Translations under genes and position numbers: made by a program
From: Prinsepia uniflora
Lineage: Eukaryota; Streptophyta; Magnoliopsida; Rosales; Rosaceae
Reading direction: 5' to 3'
Length of the DNA: 64,000 nucleotides
Assembly: GCA_032719365.1 (NCBI GenBank)
Contig: CM064868.1
Coordinates: forward strand, 67,057,538 to 67,121,537
Shown: positions 1-12,660 of the stretch, piece after piece
Layout of the letters: each line of letters begins with the position of its first letter
Position numbering within the stretch: position 1 is the stretch's first letter
The notes under the pieces: model-generated
What the model saw: only the letters and a program-made list of their open reading frames with translations
The model's database searches: none
What the model was told of the DNA's origin: nothing

Positions 1-102
1 CATTAAGTTCATGGGGATAAGGTAGCAGCAAATAAAAAACAAAGCATGGACAAAGTTTTTGATGTCCAAAGCACCGAATCACCTCCTTTCTCCAAGCAGT
101 GG
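1..102. other. Left flank of the outermost LTR insertion
   Basis: No gene is visible. The last five bases (98-102, AGTGG) are the left target-site duplication of the solo LTR that follows. The flank resumes at 14669 with the second AGTGG, so these bases were once contiguous with 14674 onward. Confidence 0.6.
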
Positions 103-284
103 TGTAACGTCCCGGACCTTCAACGAGGGTAAAATCGGAAAAGTTGAATGAAATGGACCATTTTTCCCCTGAAAGTCAAAGGTTAACTTTTTTGATAGGA
201 CCCGTCCCAACTGGACTTTGATAACCGTGCCTGGTTCTCCTCCCGTCTCACAAGTCAACTGAAGTCCCGAAACTACTCCTCAGC

Positions 285-3200
285 TGTCAGGACCCATCCC
301 AAATCACCCGGTTTTAACGTGGGATGCGCTTGATCCCGTTTGACACGAAGTGTCAAACCAGGGAAAATTCCATCTCTAGCCCTCACCGGGGCTTCCAGAC
401 AACGCCAGGATTGTAGGAAGAGGAATGTGATGTCTCGATCTCTGCTACAACCCTCATCCGCGATCAACCTGAAGGGCATTAAAACCATGAAAACTGTGAG
501 TGGACAAAATAATATTTTAATAAAACATTTTTTTCATACAAAGACATTTACGCCCTTCATTAAAAGCATATGCATGCATTCAAAAACCATTTACCATACA
601 TTCATAAAACCGTTTGAAAACATTCTTAAAACCTTTCAAGGGTTCATGCCGGTCCCCATAAACCGTCATGAACCATAAATCCATTTATGGGTCCCCGACC
701 CGAAATCACAAAACCCGTAAGTTAATACATGGGAACTCAGCCCAAAACCGTTCTCAGTGAAATATCAAAACACAGAATACGGGGTCTCTGCCCCAAACCA
801 CTTTCCAAAACATAAAACACAAGGTCTCCGCCCCCAAATAACTTTCATAAAACCTCATACGTATAAACATACGTATAACCCATCTGCGGCACTTCCGAGA
901 AGATGCCAACTCGGGGCACACAGACCCTAGGGAACACATCCCCGATATATGTCACGATTCATCATATCTATACTAGTGTGCACACTACTCGGGGTCTCAC
1001 TCAGAGTCTTCCCCCAAGAATTCTCCATCTGGGAGGCTCTATCTTCAGACCTAGTCCGATCATCTCTCCGGAATCTAGTTTGGGACCATAACATACTCAT
1101 AATTCCCACTACGAAAACGGGATCCCTATGGGGATACCCATTTTGGTCTGTGGATCGTGACTCTCTAGGTCGACGTTTGGAGGAGACCATATAAATCATA
1201 TGGAGGGTTTGTACATTTCAAATACTTTCTTTCTTTCTCAAAACATATTTCAACTGGGTCTCATACCCGATTCATCTCAACGGGATTCCTCGAATCCGAT
1301 TCAAATCCATTTCACAGGCCTCGGCCTAAATCCACAGTTCAACAGGGTCTCATGCCCGATTTCTCATTTCAACAACCGAACTGGGACTCAAGCCTGATTT
1401 CACAATCAACTGGGCCTCTAGCCCGATATCACAACTAACTGGGCCCTAAGCTTGAAACCATAAATCAACGGGGCCTCAAGCTCGATTTCACAACCAATAG
1501 GGCCTCAAGCTCGAATTCATAAACCAACAGGGCCCTCAGCCCGATCGTATACTCAAATGGACCCTCGATCCGATTCCTCATCAAATCAAATGTACACCAA
1601 GTCTGAGAGTTCGTAAATCAAATGGGACTCGTGCCCGATTTCATTTTCCAAATCCAAAACCAATTCATTAAACCCTCATTGAAAACCTAGCACGTATAAG
1701 CAACGTATAAAACCAGAAATCTTGAAATACGTGCAAATACGTAAATCCTAGGCTACCACAAACAAATGCACTCATGGTATAAAAAAAAGTATTTAAAACA
1801 TTTATAAACATTTATGCAGGCATCGATTTCATAAAAAAAGTCCACTCACAGACCGTCCGAAGCCGGTCATCGATACGCGTGCCATAGGTCATTCCCGGGC
1901 CAATCGTCGCCTCCGGGATTCCTAAACCTGTCCAAATTAATTTAGATGATTACTAAATACTTAAATAACCCCTCAATAAAGTCTCGTAAGTTTCTGAAAT
2001 TTTTAACTATTATTAAACGCGAACCTAAACCTTCGGACAGCCCGAACTATGTCGAAATGATTTCCGATCGACACGAAACCAGTCCCAAAATGTTCGTTAC
2101 ATCGAATGGATGATTTGACATGTTGGAACCTTCCCTAAATTATGTCTCATGCGCCTCCACGCGTCATCCAAAGGGGCTGCGCGTGGGGCTCACGCGCGCA
2201 CTGTAGATTATCTTCAACCTGCGTCTGAACTGGTCCAGACCGGTTTTCCTGTGCGACCGGTCCAGCTGAACCGGCGTGGCTGTTTCAGCCATTTTCCTCC
2301 CTCATTTTTGGTCCATTTCTTCCCCTTTTGATTCCAATCTTCCTAATTCATCACTAGCAGTCATTTTTAATGAAGAAAACAATAAAAAAACACATAAATC
2401 CCATCCGTTCTAATCCCCTCATTTCGGTCCAAGTTCCCCGATCACCTCTTGGGCAGCACCGCCCCTCTCAGCCATCACACACCATCTCTAAACACTCCTA
2501 ACAACCTACTAATCCTTATCCAAACATCTAAAACCGTCCATAATGCCCAAATCGCTTTATTGAGTTCAAAAGTCAAAACCGAGTTACCTATCTCCACCGT
2601 GCACTACGACTCAGCCGATCCTGCCACCACCGTCATCACTTCAATCACCTATCTCTGCTCCTCTCTCTCGGTCCAGCAACCCAGATTGAAAAGGGTCGAT
2701 GGATGGGTTTGGGTGAGATCGGGTTTGTGAGGGTTGGTATGCATGAGCAAGCAAGGGATGATATGCATAAATGAAAAAAGGGTGGCCAGTGGATGAGTGA
2801 CACTTGTCACTCATCCATTGGGCCTTGGGAAAAATATCTGGGCCCACATAATTAAAAAAGGCATATGTTTCATAATTCGCGCAATAGTATGTTTGAACTT
2901 CCGTGAACCGTAACTTTTCCGTCGAACGTCCGATTTCGACGTGTCGTCTGTCTACGGATTCGTATCGACCCGATCTACATAACGGTCCTCGGCCCTCTTC
3001 CATTGGACCTCCCGAGTCAAAAGTCAACTTTCTACCCCTTTCAACCAAATTACCAAAATAGCCCCGGACTTCCGAACGTCATAACTTCTTCCTCGAACGT
3101 CAGAATCGGGCGTGCCACCTGTTTATGAACTCGTGACGTCCTGAACTACGTCATAGTCATCGGCCAAAGTTGATTTGAACGCCTGAACGAAAAGTCAACG

Positions 3201-3332
3201 ATTTGCCTATTCTAGGGGCAAAATCGTCATTTCACCATGCTCGTCCGTTAATCTTCGTCTAATTCCCAATTAGCAAGGCTAATCCGTCATTAATTTTTAA
3301 TTAATCCTGATAATTCGGGACGGGTCGTCACA
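285..3332 (-). repeat. LARD-1 3' LTR
   Basis: On the minus strand it begins TGTGACGACCCGTCCC and ends CTGACA. It contains, in minus-strand order, two related U3 modules (about 3160-2890), a CACGCG-rich block (about 2200-2150), GTGAGTGGAC at 1849-1840, the hairpin array (about 1640-1250), ATGCATGC near 570, and the inverted GTCCACTCAC at 505-496. The open frames inside it have no recognisable domain and are not conserved as frames. Confidence 0.9.
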
Positions 3333-3333
3333 A

Positions 3334-3345
3334 TCTTCCCCCCTT
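3334..3345 (-). promoter_or_regulatory. Polypurine tract of LARD-1
   Basis: The minus strand reads AAGGGGGGAAGA directly against the 3' LTR start. This is the usual plus-strand priming site of LTR retrotransposons and sets the element's orientation. Confidence 0.85.
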
Positions 3346-6300
3346 AAATAATTTCAACCTCGAATTCAAATCGACCCAATTCCACAACCAAATTGTGGAA
3401 TCCAATCATGTTCCTCGACTCAGGTCGTTGCACCCACACACGAGGGTACCCGTGTAACCGTACACATCCGACACACATATCGTACTCATCGGTACGTATC
3501 GTTACTAGAGCTTCCCAAGCTCCAACTTCACTCTCATCAACAGTGTTCCGATCGTCGACTCGTGAGAGTCATCACGTCAGCTCGTAAGTCTCACTCGAGA
3601 CAGAACGTCGACACTCGTAGATATCACCCGTCGCACTTGACAGGTCAACAATACCATATTGCCATTCAAACGTCTTTTCAGCCTAACACTCAGACACGTT
3701 CCATCCTATAATTGTCAGGGTGAAAAACGCATCCCCACTAAGGGTTATCACATCCAAGATGACAACCTGCTCAGCATCCGATCAGACAACATTCTATAGA
3801 TCCTGCCATCACAATGACACGAATCCCAACTCACAGGTCATCCTCAAACCTATGTCTATACTGACTCTTCTTAGAGTCCCATCAATACCATACCAATCCG
3901 AACTCGTCGGATACCGATCAATCTATTACCACGATATGTCACGACTTCATGACCACCCGACAACTCCCGGCTCCACTGCGCTTCACTGCTCTACTTGGAT
4001 CTCGACTCTTTCTCGAGTCCCCACATCGTATCTCGCATCACTCAGCGATCACCGCTGACATCTAGACTCACTTGAGTCCCCAAACTGTCACTATCGGATC
4101 TAATCCGATCGCTACTCATGTCCATCTAGGACTCTATCCAATATACACCATACTCATACTCTCGGGCACTCTTGACCCGACATATTGATTGACCGTGGTC
4201 AATCCCATCGTCCAATGCGCACAACACACCGGTGCACCTCCATCACAAAAATCATCAAGGCTCCACTTGACCTACTCGAAGACTGTACTCAGGCAACGTC
4301 CAACCACATTACTCGATCCACCTAGGATCCACTATCAGCTTTCTCGGTCGACGTAAGGTAACCCATAAGACCAACATGGGTTCGCTACTTCAGAAACTGA
4401 CTCGTCACATCCAGTGACGCTAAATACCATCTACTCGTCAAGTCAAACAAATTTGACCCACAGCCTAGGTGTTCGGTTCTTACACCCTCTTTGAACTCCT
4501 AAGCTGTCATATCACTCCTCGTCGTCCCACCTAGGGAAGAGTTAAGGATAATCCAAGATGATGACATCAAAGTCCACCCTATGTCATACTCCAGTACCCA
4601 GCACTATCTACCAAAGTGTCACACTTAGTGACCTCGGGACATCCATCACCAATGCGGAATCAAGCACTTCTCTCAACGTCTCAGTCACAACTTCTCTTGA
4701 TTCCGAAGTTCCAATCAAGTGGAAACCTTGCTTCTTTTCCCATTACTAAGCTCACTCATTACACGAGCATCTCCGCGTCCTATAGGCAAATGATTCCCAA
4801 GTCCTCAACTCAGGAGGTATGGTCAACCGTAGTCAATCAAAATGAATCCGCAATGGACACTCAAGTCCTCAGCTCAACCGGACATCCAGGCACACTCATC
4901 CGCGCGTCTCTGAATACCGCACATGCAGGCACACTCATTCCGAGTGGAATTTACGCGACTCAAGGTTAAACCTTGTAAACTATTTACTGATGTGCATAAA
5001 CGTCCTCTAACACTTGCATCTCGTACCTTTAATCAATCTAATCCAACTTTGACTCACAGAATTGGTCGGAATCCACTGGCATCGGTCGGTAGGCTAAACA
5101 GATCGCAACGTCTGTCGTGACCTGAAGCCAAATCTCTGTGTACTACCATATCTAACCAACCGACCCTTACATCATAAGACGCTTACGTCATCAGATTATA
5201 TCTTTTCATCCGAATGCCACTTATTCATTTCAATCTTTAACGTTACTACTTCTGGACACACACTCGTGCCCCAAGTCTCATATCATCAGGGAACTGGTCA
5301 CCAAACCAAGTACCCCCGGTGCCTCACACTGAGCCACTCAGGATCCTCTCTGTCTCGCTCAGTGCCCGCCGAACTCACATGCTCGCCACTCTGGGCACCT
5401 CTACTATCCCGTTGGTATACTAGTTCGCACCTCCCAACTCTATGGGATCAACTCCAGTACTCACACTCGTGCAATCCATCCAAGGATATCTAGGGCACCT
5501 GTCACTCATCCAGGTATATTCTACTCGTCACATTCACCTCATAGAGGTAACGTGGCAAGTATGCCAACACCCAACGTCAGCGTCTTATTCCGCGATCGCA
5601 CTCAGCAGTAACCGAGTCGAATCCAGAATCACTGCTCGTACTGTGCGTCACTCACGCACCTCGTATCATTGTCACAGCTGACGAATCCTATCGTCACAAT
5701 CGTCACGGTAACCTGAGCCTATCCAACTTGAAAAGACTCGACTACGTCCATCGATAACAACGTCTGCCAAAACCTTATGCAGACCAAACTCAGAAACACT
5801 ATGCTATTGAGACTCCAAGTCCATGCGGTAGTTGACCGCTGGTACCAACCACTCCGCACGCAACATCCACCGATCGGTCCATCTTAGGATTCCAAATCTC
5901 ATCTCACAATGGTACTCATGAACCGGATCCCCTCATTTTACTTAGTGTCGGGCCAATCACTCTCGAACTGGGGTTGTCATGAACCCGGCTACCCACTGCA
6001 GCCCAACCATCCAGACCGATCCCTCGCTCTCGACTCCAAAGAGTCGTCATGCCCCGTTACTGGTGTCCAACCCACCAGTAACCACACTGTGAGGATCTCA
6101 TCCTCTCGTAACTCTACGGCTTTAAGCCGCTGGCCTCCACAAGAACTTGGCTCTACTCCGTGCCAACACTGCACAAGCACTACATGCACAATCGTATCCT
6201 ATCGCGTCACACCACAACTACTCCGGCATCCACTGCTAGTAGACATCCCATCGAGATTTGACAAGTCATAATATGGTAACACATGCCAAGTAGGGTCAAA

Positions 6301-6676
6301 CGTTCCTATTCCCAACAATCTCACTCGGGTCAACCATGACCTCAGCTACTCTCTACAGCACACTCTCCAATCTGTCATGACACGACCGACAACGGTCTCG
6401 ACCCTCGGGTCGTCACATGGTGTCTACTGGTCCACTGCATCCTACTCACCAGTAACACTACGGCTCTAAGCCGTTGGATTCACACGAATACTGATCCTAC
6501 TCGGGATCCACTTCCTCGAAACACGAGACATGTACGACATTGGATGCCAATCGAATCCTTAAACCTTTGCATCGAGTTTCATCCTACTCTTACCATAACT
6601 ATCAAGTTGATGACGGGCTGTTATGACTTCAGATACATCACATCCTCAACCTGAGCGCACTCTAAGATCATGACCT

Positions 6677-6688
6677 GCTTTGATACCA
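6677..6688 (-). promoter_or_regulatory. Primer-binding site of LARD-1 (tRNA-iMet type)
   Basis: The minus strand reads TGGTATCAAAGC, one change from TGGTATCAGAGC, the complement of the initiator tRNA-Met 3' end. It lies 3 nt from the end of the 5' LTR. Confidence 0.85.
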
Positions 6689-6691
6689 CTT

Positions 6692-9600
6692 TGTCAGAAC
6701 CCGTCCCAAATCCCCCGGGTTTAACGTGGGATGTGCCTGATCCCGTTTGACACGAAGTGTCAGAATAAGGAAAATTCCGTCTCTAGCCCACACCGGGGCT
6801 TCCAGACTACGCCAGGATCGTAGGAAGAGGAGTGTGATGCCTCGATCTCTGCTACAGCCCGCATCCGCGATCAACCTGAAGGGCATTAAAACCACGAAAA
6901 CTGTGAGTGGACAAAATAATATTTTAATAAAATATTTTCATACAAAGACTTTATGCCCTTCATTAAAAGCATATGCATGCATTCAAAAACCATTTACCAT
7001 ACATTCATAAAACCGTTTGAAAACATTCTTAAAACCTTTCAAGGGTTCATGCCCGGTCCCCATAAATCGTCATGAACCATAAATCCATTTATAGGTCCCT
7101 GACCCAAAATCACAAAAACCCGTAAGTCAATACATGGGAACTCAGCCCAAATCAAACACAAGTGGGACTCAACCCAAAACCGTTCTCAGTGAAATACCAA
7201 AACACATAATACGCGGTTTCTGCCCCAAACCACTTTCCAAAACATAAAACACAAGGTCTCCGCCCCCAAATCACTTTCATAAAACCTCATATGTATAAAC
7301 ATACATATAACCCATCCGCGGCACTTCCGAAAAGATACCAACTCGGGGCACACAGCCCCTAGGGAACACATCCCCGATATATATCACTATTCATCATATC
7401 TATACTAGTGTGCACACTACTCGGGGTCTCACTCCGAGTCTTCCCCCAGGAATTCTCCATCTGGAAGGCTCTATCTTCGGACATAGTCCCATCATTTCTC
7501 CGAAATCTGGTCCGAGACCACATCATACTCATAAATCCCCCTCCTAGAATGGGATCCCTATGGGGATACCCATTCTGGTCTGTGGATCGTGACTCTCTAG
7601 GTCGACGTCTGGAGGAGACCATATAAATCATAAGGAGGGTTTGTACATTTCAAATACTTTCTTTCTTTCTCAAAACATGTTTCAACTGGGTCTCATACCC
7701 GATTAATCTTAACGGGATTCCTCGAATTCGATTCAAATCCATTTCACAGGCCTCGACCTAAATCCACAGTTCAACATGGTCTCATGCCCGATTTCTCATT
7801 TTATAAACCGAACTGGGACTCAAGCCCGATTTCAAAATAACTTGGCCTCTAGCCCGATATCACGACTAACTGGGCCCTAAGCCCGAAACCATAAATAACG
7901 GGGCCTCAAGCCCGATTTCACAACCAATAGGGCCTCAAGCCCGAATTCATAAACCAACAGGGCCCTCAGCCCGATCGTATACTCAAATGGACCCTCGGTC
8001 CGATTCCTCGTCAAATCAAATGGACACCAAGTCCGAGAGTTCATAAATCAAATGGGTCTCGTGCTCGATTTCATTTTCAAAATCCAAAACCAATTCATTA
8101 AACCCTCATTGAAAACCTAGCACGTATAACCAACGTATAAAACCAGAAATCTTGAAATACGTACAAATACGTAAATCCTAGGCTACCACAAACAAATGCA
8201 CTCATGGCATAAAAAAAAGTATTTAAAACATTTATAAAAATTTATGCATGCATCGAATTCATAAAACAAGTCCACTCACAGACCGTCTGAAGCCGCTCCT
8301 TGATACGAGTGCCATCCGTCCTTCCCGGGCCAATTGTTGCCTCCAAGATTCCCGAACCTGTCCAAATTAATTTAGAGGGTTACTAAATACTTAAATAACC
8401 CCTCAATAAAGTCCCGTAATTTTTTGAAATTTTTAACTATTTTTAAACTTGAACCTAAACCTTTGGACAACCCGAACTATATCGAAATGATTCCCGATCG
8501 ACACGAAACCAGTCCCAAAATGTTCGTTACATTGAATAGATGATTTGGCATGTTGGAACCTTCCCCAAATTATGTCTCACGCGCCTCTACGTGCTGCCTA
8601 AAGGGGCTACCCATGGGGCTCACGCGCCAACTGTAGATCATCTTCAACCTGCGTCTGAACCGATCCAGACTGGTTTTCCTGTGCGACCGGTCCAGCCGAA
8701 TCGGCGTGGCCGGTTCAGCCATTTTCCTCCCTCATTTTCAGTTCGTTTCCTCCCCTTTTGATTCCAATCTTCCTAATTCATCACGAGCAATCATTTTGAA
8801 TGAAGAAAACAACAAAAAACACCTAAATCCCATCCATTCTAAACCCCTCATTTCGGTCCAAGTTCCCCGATCACCTCTTGGGCAGCACCGCCCCTCTCAG
8901 CCATCACACATCGTCTCTACTCACTCCTAACAACCTAGTAATCCTTATCCAAACATCCAAAACCGTCCATAATGCCCAAATCGCTTTATTGAATTCAAAA
9001 GTCAAAACCGAGTTACCTCTCTCCACCGTGCACGATGGCTCAGCCGATCCTGCCACCACCTTCATCACTTCAATCTCCTCTCTCTACTCCTCTCTCTCCG
9101 TCCAGCAACCCTGATTGAAAAGGGTCGATGGATGGGTTTGAAGGGTTTTGGGTTTGTGAGGGTTGGTATGCACGAACAAGCAAGGGATGATATGAATGAA
9201 TGAAAAAAGGGTGGCCAGTAGATGAGTGACACTTGTCACTCATCCATTGGGCCTTGGGAAAAATATCTGGTCCCACATAATTGCAAAAGGCATCAGTTTC
9301 GTAATTCACTGAATAGTACGTTCGAACTTCTGTGAACCGTAACTTTTCCGTCAAACGTCCGATTTCGACGTGCCGCCTGCCTACGGATTCATATCGACCA
9401 GATATACGCAACGGTCCATGGCCATCGGAAATTGGACCTCTCGGGTCAAAAGTCAGCTTTCTTCCCCTTTCAAATAAATTACCAAAATACCCCCAGACTT
9501 CCGAACGTCATAACTTCTTCCTCGAACGTCAGAATCGGGCGTGCCACCTGTCTATGAACTCGTAACGTCCCGAACTATGTCACAATCATCGGCTAAGGTC

Positions 9601-9761
9601 CATTTGACTGCCTGAATAAAAAATCAACGATTTGCCTATTCTTGGGGCAAAATCGTCATTTCACCCTGCTCGTCCGTTAATCCTCGTCTAATTCCCGATT
9701 AGCAATTATAATCCATCATTAATTCGTAATTAATCCTGATAATTCGGGACGGGTTGTCACA
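6692..9761 (-). repeat. LARD-1 5' LTR
   Basis: Homologous over its length to 285-3332. It carries small indels, for example extra sequence near 7150, and many substitutions. GTGAGTGGAC motifs lie at 6903-6912 (plus strand) and, inverted, at 8270-8279. The hairpin array at about 7688-8060 is better preserved than in the other copy: several stems that are mismatched there are perfect here. Confidence 0.9.
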
Positions 9762-10045
9762 TCAGCACCTGTCAGACAAGGGATAACTGCACTGATTTCC
9801 GCTTACGGCTCCGCCTGTCGATCAGCCCCGAACGTCGTGTCACGGCCTGCTGGGTCATTAAAACAGGAAAGGTGTGAGTGGACAAAAATAATATCATTTC
9901 AAAATTCATTTCAAAATACATCAATTACCCTCCAGTTTATCAAACCATGCATACATAGGGTCAAACACATGAATCACCGGTTTCCAAGACAAAACACATG
10001 AAAATCATTTCATAAAACCATTTTATCATAACACAAATCACATAA

Positions 10046-10240
10046 CTCGGGAATTACACATCCGAGGTTCGTCTGGGAATTACACATCCAGAGCCTATGG
10101 GAATTACACATCTAGATCTGCTGGGAATTATACATCCAGCCTCACCGGGAATTACACATCCGGTCACTCCGGGAATTACACATCTGGAGTCACTTCGGGA
10201 ATTGCACATCGGAAGTCTACCCAGGAATTACACATCTGAG
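10046..10240. repeat. Hairpin array with constant GAATTACACAT loop
   Basis: About eight units of roughly 20-26 nt share GAATTACACAT. The flanking 5-nt arms differ between units yet are complementary within each: CTCGG/CCGAG, TCTGG/CCAGA, GCTGG/CCAGC, ACCGG/CCGGT, ACTCC/GGAGT, ACTTC/GAAGT. Two further units are weaker. It lies between the inverted GTGAGTGGAC motifs of the family C solo LTR. Confidence 0.85.
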
Positions 10241-12461
10241 GGCACTGAACAAACATACAAAATCAAAATCTTTATTTCAAAATCATCATTAAAACCACGT
10301 CAAAACCATTTATCACGGGGTCTCAAGCCCAAATCTCATTTCTCTTAAATCCAAAAAATTATTAAATAATTAAATGCACGTAAATCCGTAAAATCATATC
10401 CAAAAATCATTCAATTCCATAAAATCATCTTTAACTCACAATCCAAGTCAAAACATCCTTTAAAAATCTCGGGCCTAGCCCAAAATCATCAATTGTACTT
10501 TCCTCGTAAAACGTGCCCGAAGCTGATTAAATAATCCATAAATCCAATAAACAATCATATCAAATCATCATGCAATCATTGTAAATAAAATCATGCAATG
10601 AATCATGTAAAACATTTAAACATTTAACTATGCATGCATCTCAATTTATAAAACAAACGTCCACTCACATACCGTCCATATCGCTGGCTTTCAGAGCTGA
10701 ACGCTTTTCCGTAATTTCTGACACTTTCCAGGAATCCCAAGTCCAGCCCAAAATCATCATTAAGGGTCACTAATGACTCAATGAATATCATATTAATTTT
10801 CCATAATTTTCCGGGAATTAATTACGAATTAAAAACTTAACATAAGCCTTCGGACCCTCAAAATAATATCGAAACGGTGTCCGATTGACTCGAAACCAAA
10901 GCTAAAATGTTCGTTACATTGCATAGAACAAAAGTCGTGTTGACCTCACCTTGGGAATTGTGCCCACGCGTGGGAGCCACGCGCCTGCTACAGTGATCAT
11001 TGTTCATCATCCTCGTCTGATTCCGTGCAAACGGGTCCTGCGGTGCAACCCGATTCAATCCTGCCCAATTCAACTATATTTCTTCAATTGATTCAACGAA
11101 TAGCATCGTTATGCATCTAATTATGGTTCTGTAATCTTAATTACATTAGAACTTACCTCAATCCAATCGAATTCGAATTCAAAATATGGAAGAACAGGTG
11201 AGCATTGTTCATCCTTCAATCTCGATTAATTCCATTTGTTTTCTTACAATTGATTCACTCAGAAGCTTCACATGATTCATCTAAACCTGGTTCCAGTCTC
11301 AATTATAACTTTAATTCCTGCCAACCATTCGAACTCAACTCAAAATTCGTAAAACGAATACAAGGTCCATCTGGGCTTGTCTCTTCACCATTTCCTTCAA
11401 TTTCGATTCCATTCAACTCGTTTAAGTCTTCATAAGCTCATTCTCATCTCTGTTTCCATCAATTAATCCCAAACTGCATAATTCAATCCTAAGTTCTAAT
11501 TTAAGGTTTTCGAGTTCCCTAGGCTGTTCTTCCCCTTTTTCTTTCGATTTCCTCACGATGTCACACTCTCAATTCGAAAGGAGTCTCACGGTTTCAATTT
11601 AGGTAATTGATTGTTGCCTTGGATCAATTATACCCATCCTCTGTTTTTATTTGAGGGAAGCACACACACGGTTCAATTCCACCACAGATATCTCCCACCT
11701 CCTGCTATTTTGTGCCACTAATTGGCATAATCAAGTGACAGATGTCACCAGGTGATGAATCCTCATCCAAATTAGCAGGCAAAGGTGTCCTTAACTTAGC
11801 TTAATACATCATTAACATGGTTGAATCAGCTAGTACTAGCCAAATTACCATTTTACCCCTGCACACATAATGACCAAAATACCCCTCACAATTCTAGACC
11901 TGTAACTTCCACGTCCGAACTCCGATTGATGCATGACGCCTGTTTACGGACTCAGCGTCTCGAGACCAATCCAACGGTCCTTCCAGAAAGTCCAAACAAG
12001 GTTTCGATAAAAAAGTCAACTTTTACCCCTTATAATCAAGGGCAAAATCGTCATTCCTTTCCAATTTTTCCAATTTTTCCTTTTTCGAATTTCCGGGTCG
12101 TCATATTTTGATCAATGTTAAAAGTTGACTTTTTGGTCAAAGTCAAAAGTTGACTTTTAGGTCAAAGTTAAAGGTTGACTTTGACTTACCAAGGTTAAAA
12201 TGTTGACCTTTTTTATCAGGATGGTTTTTGGCGATTCCGAAAAAGCCGTTAGGAAGGTCTCGATCTCACGAGTACGTCGGCAAGCGGTATGCCCAAAATG
12301 GAGTTCGAATGATCTCGATTCGGGTTTAGATTACATAGGGGCATTTTGGTAATTATGTTAGAATGACATTTTTGTCATTTTATTTTGGGAACCAATTAGA
12401 TGTTTCCATGTGTCAAGGTCTGAAATGTTTTGATATTTCCTCAAGATCTACCGACTTAGTG

Positions 12462-12660
<199 letters not shown>

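Larger units (their letters stand above)
3333..6691 (-). other. LARD-1 internal domain, non-coding and hairpin-rich
   Basis: This 3.36-kb interior has no long open frame on the element's own (minus) strand and no retroviral-type motifs. Just inside the primer-binding site it shares a stretch reading AACAGCCCGTCA on the minus strand with LARD-2, so both descend from a common leader. The striking property is a high density of short perfect inverted repeats with 0-5 nt loops, listed among the findings. Function unknown; packaging or structural RNA is possible. Confidence 0.8.
285..9761 (-). mobile_element. LARD-1: complete non-autonomous LTR retrotransposon
   Basis: Two long direct repeats (285-3332 and 6692-9761) flank a 3359-bp non-coding interior. 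The whole element is bounded by perfect duplications TCAGC (280-284 and 9762-9766). On the minus strand the 5' LTR is 6692-9761. It is followed by a primer-binding site resembling TGGTATCAGAGC (initiator tRNA-Met), and a G-rich polypurine tract precedes the 3' LTR. No gag, protease, integrase or reverse transcriptase reading frame is found, which fits a LARD (large retrotransposon derivative) mobilised by another element's proteins. The two LTRs differ at many positions and by small indels, so it is clearly older than LARD-2. Confidence 0.92.
193..12105 (-). mobile_element. Solo LTR, family C, nested in family A copy 1
   Basis: Left end TGATAGGACCC at 193 and right end GGGTCGTCATA at 12105 match the inverted ends of the other long LTRs here (canonical CACA has become CATA). 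Flanks are TTTTT (188-192) and TTTTG (12106-12110), a weak low-complexity duplication with one mismatch. Its own sequence is 193-284 plus 9762-12105, about 2.4 kb, because LARD-1 has inserted into it. Inverted GTGAGTGGAC (9874-9883) and GTCCACTCAC (10659-10668) bracket a hairpin array at 10046-10240. No internal domain is present, so it is a solo LTR. It reads 5' to 3' on the minus strand by analogy with LARD-1. Confidence 0.75.

Noticed and set aside
3393..6271. Many plus-strand frames in the LARD-1 interior
   Set aside because: They lie antisense to the element and have Ser/Thr/His-rich low-complexity translations without motifs.
10046..10240. Array looked CRISPR-like at first
   Set aside because: Repeats are 11 nt with 9-15 nt intervals whose bases pair across the repeat. 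There are no cas genes and the context is a plant LTR.
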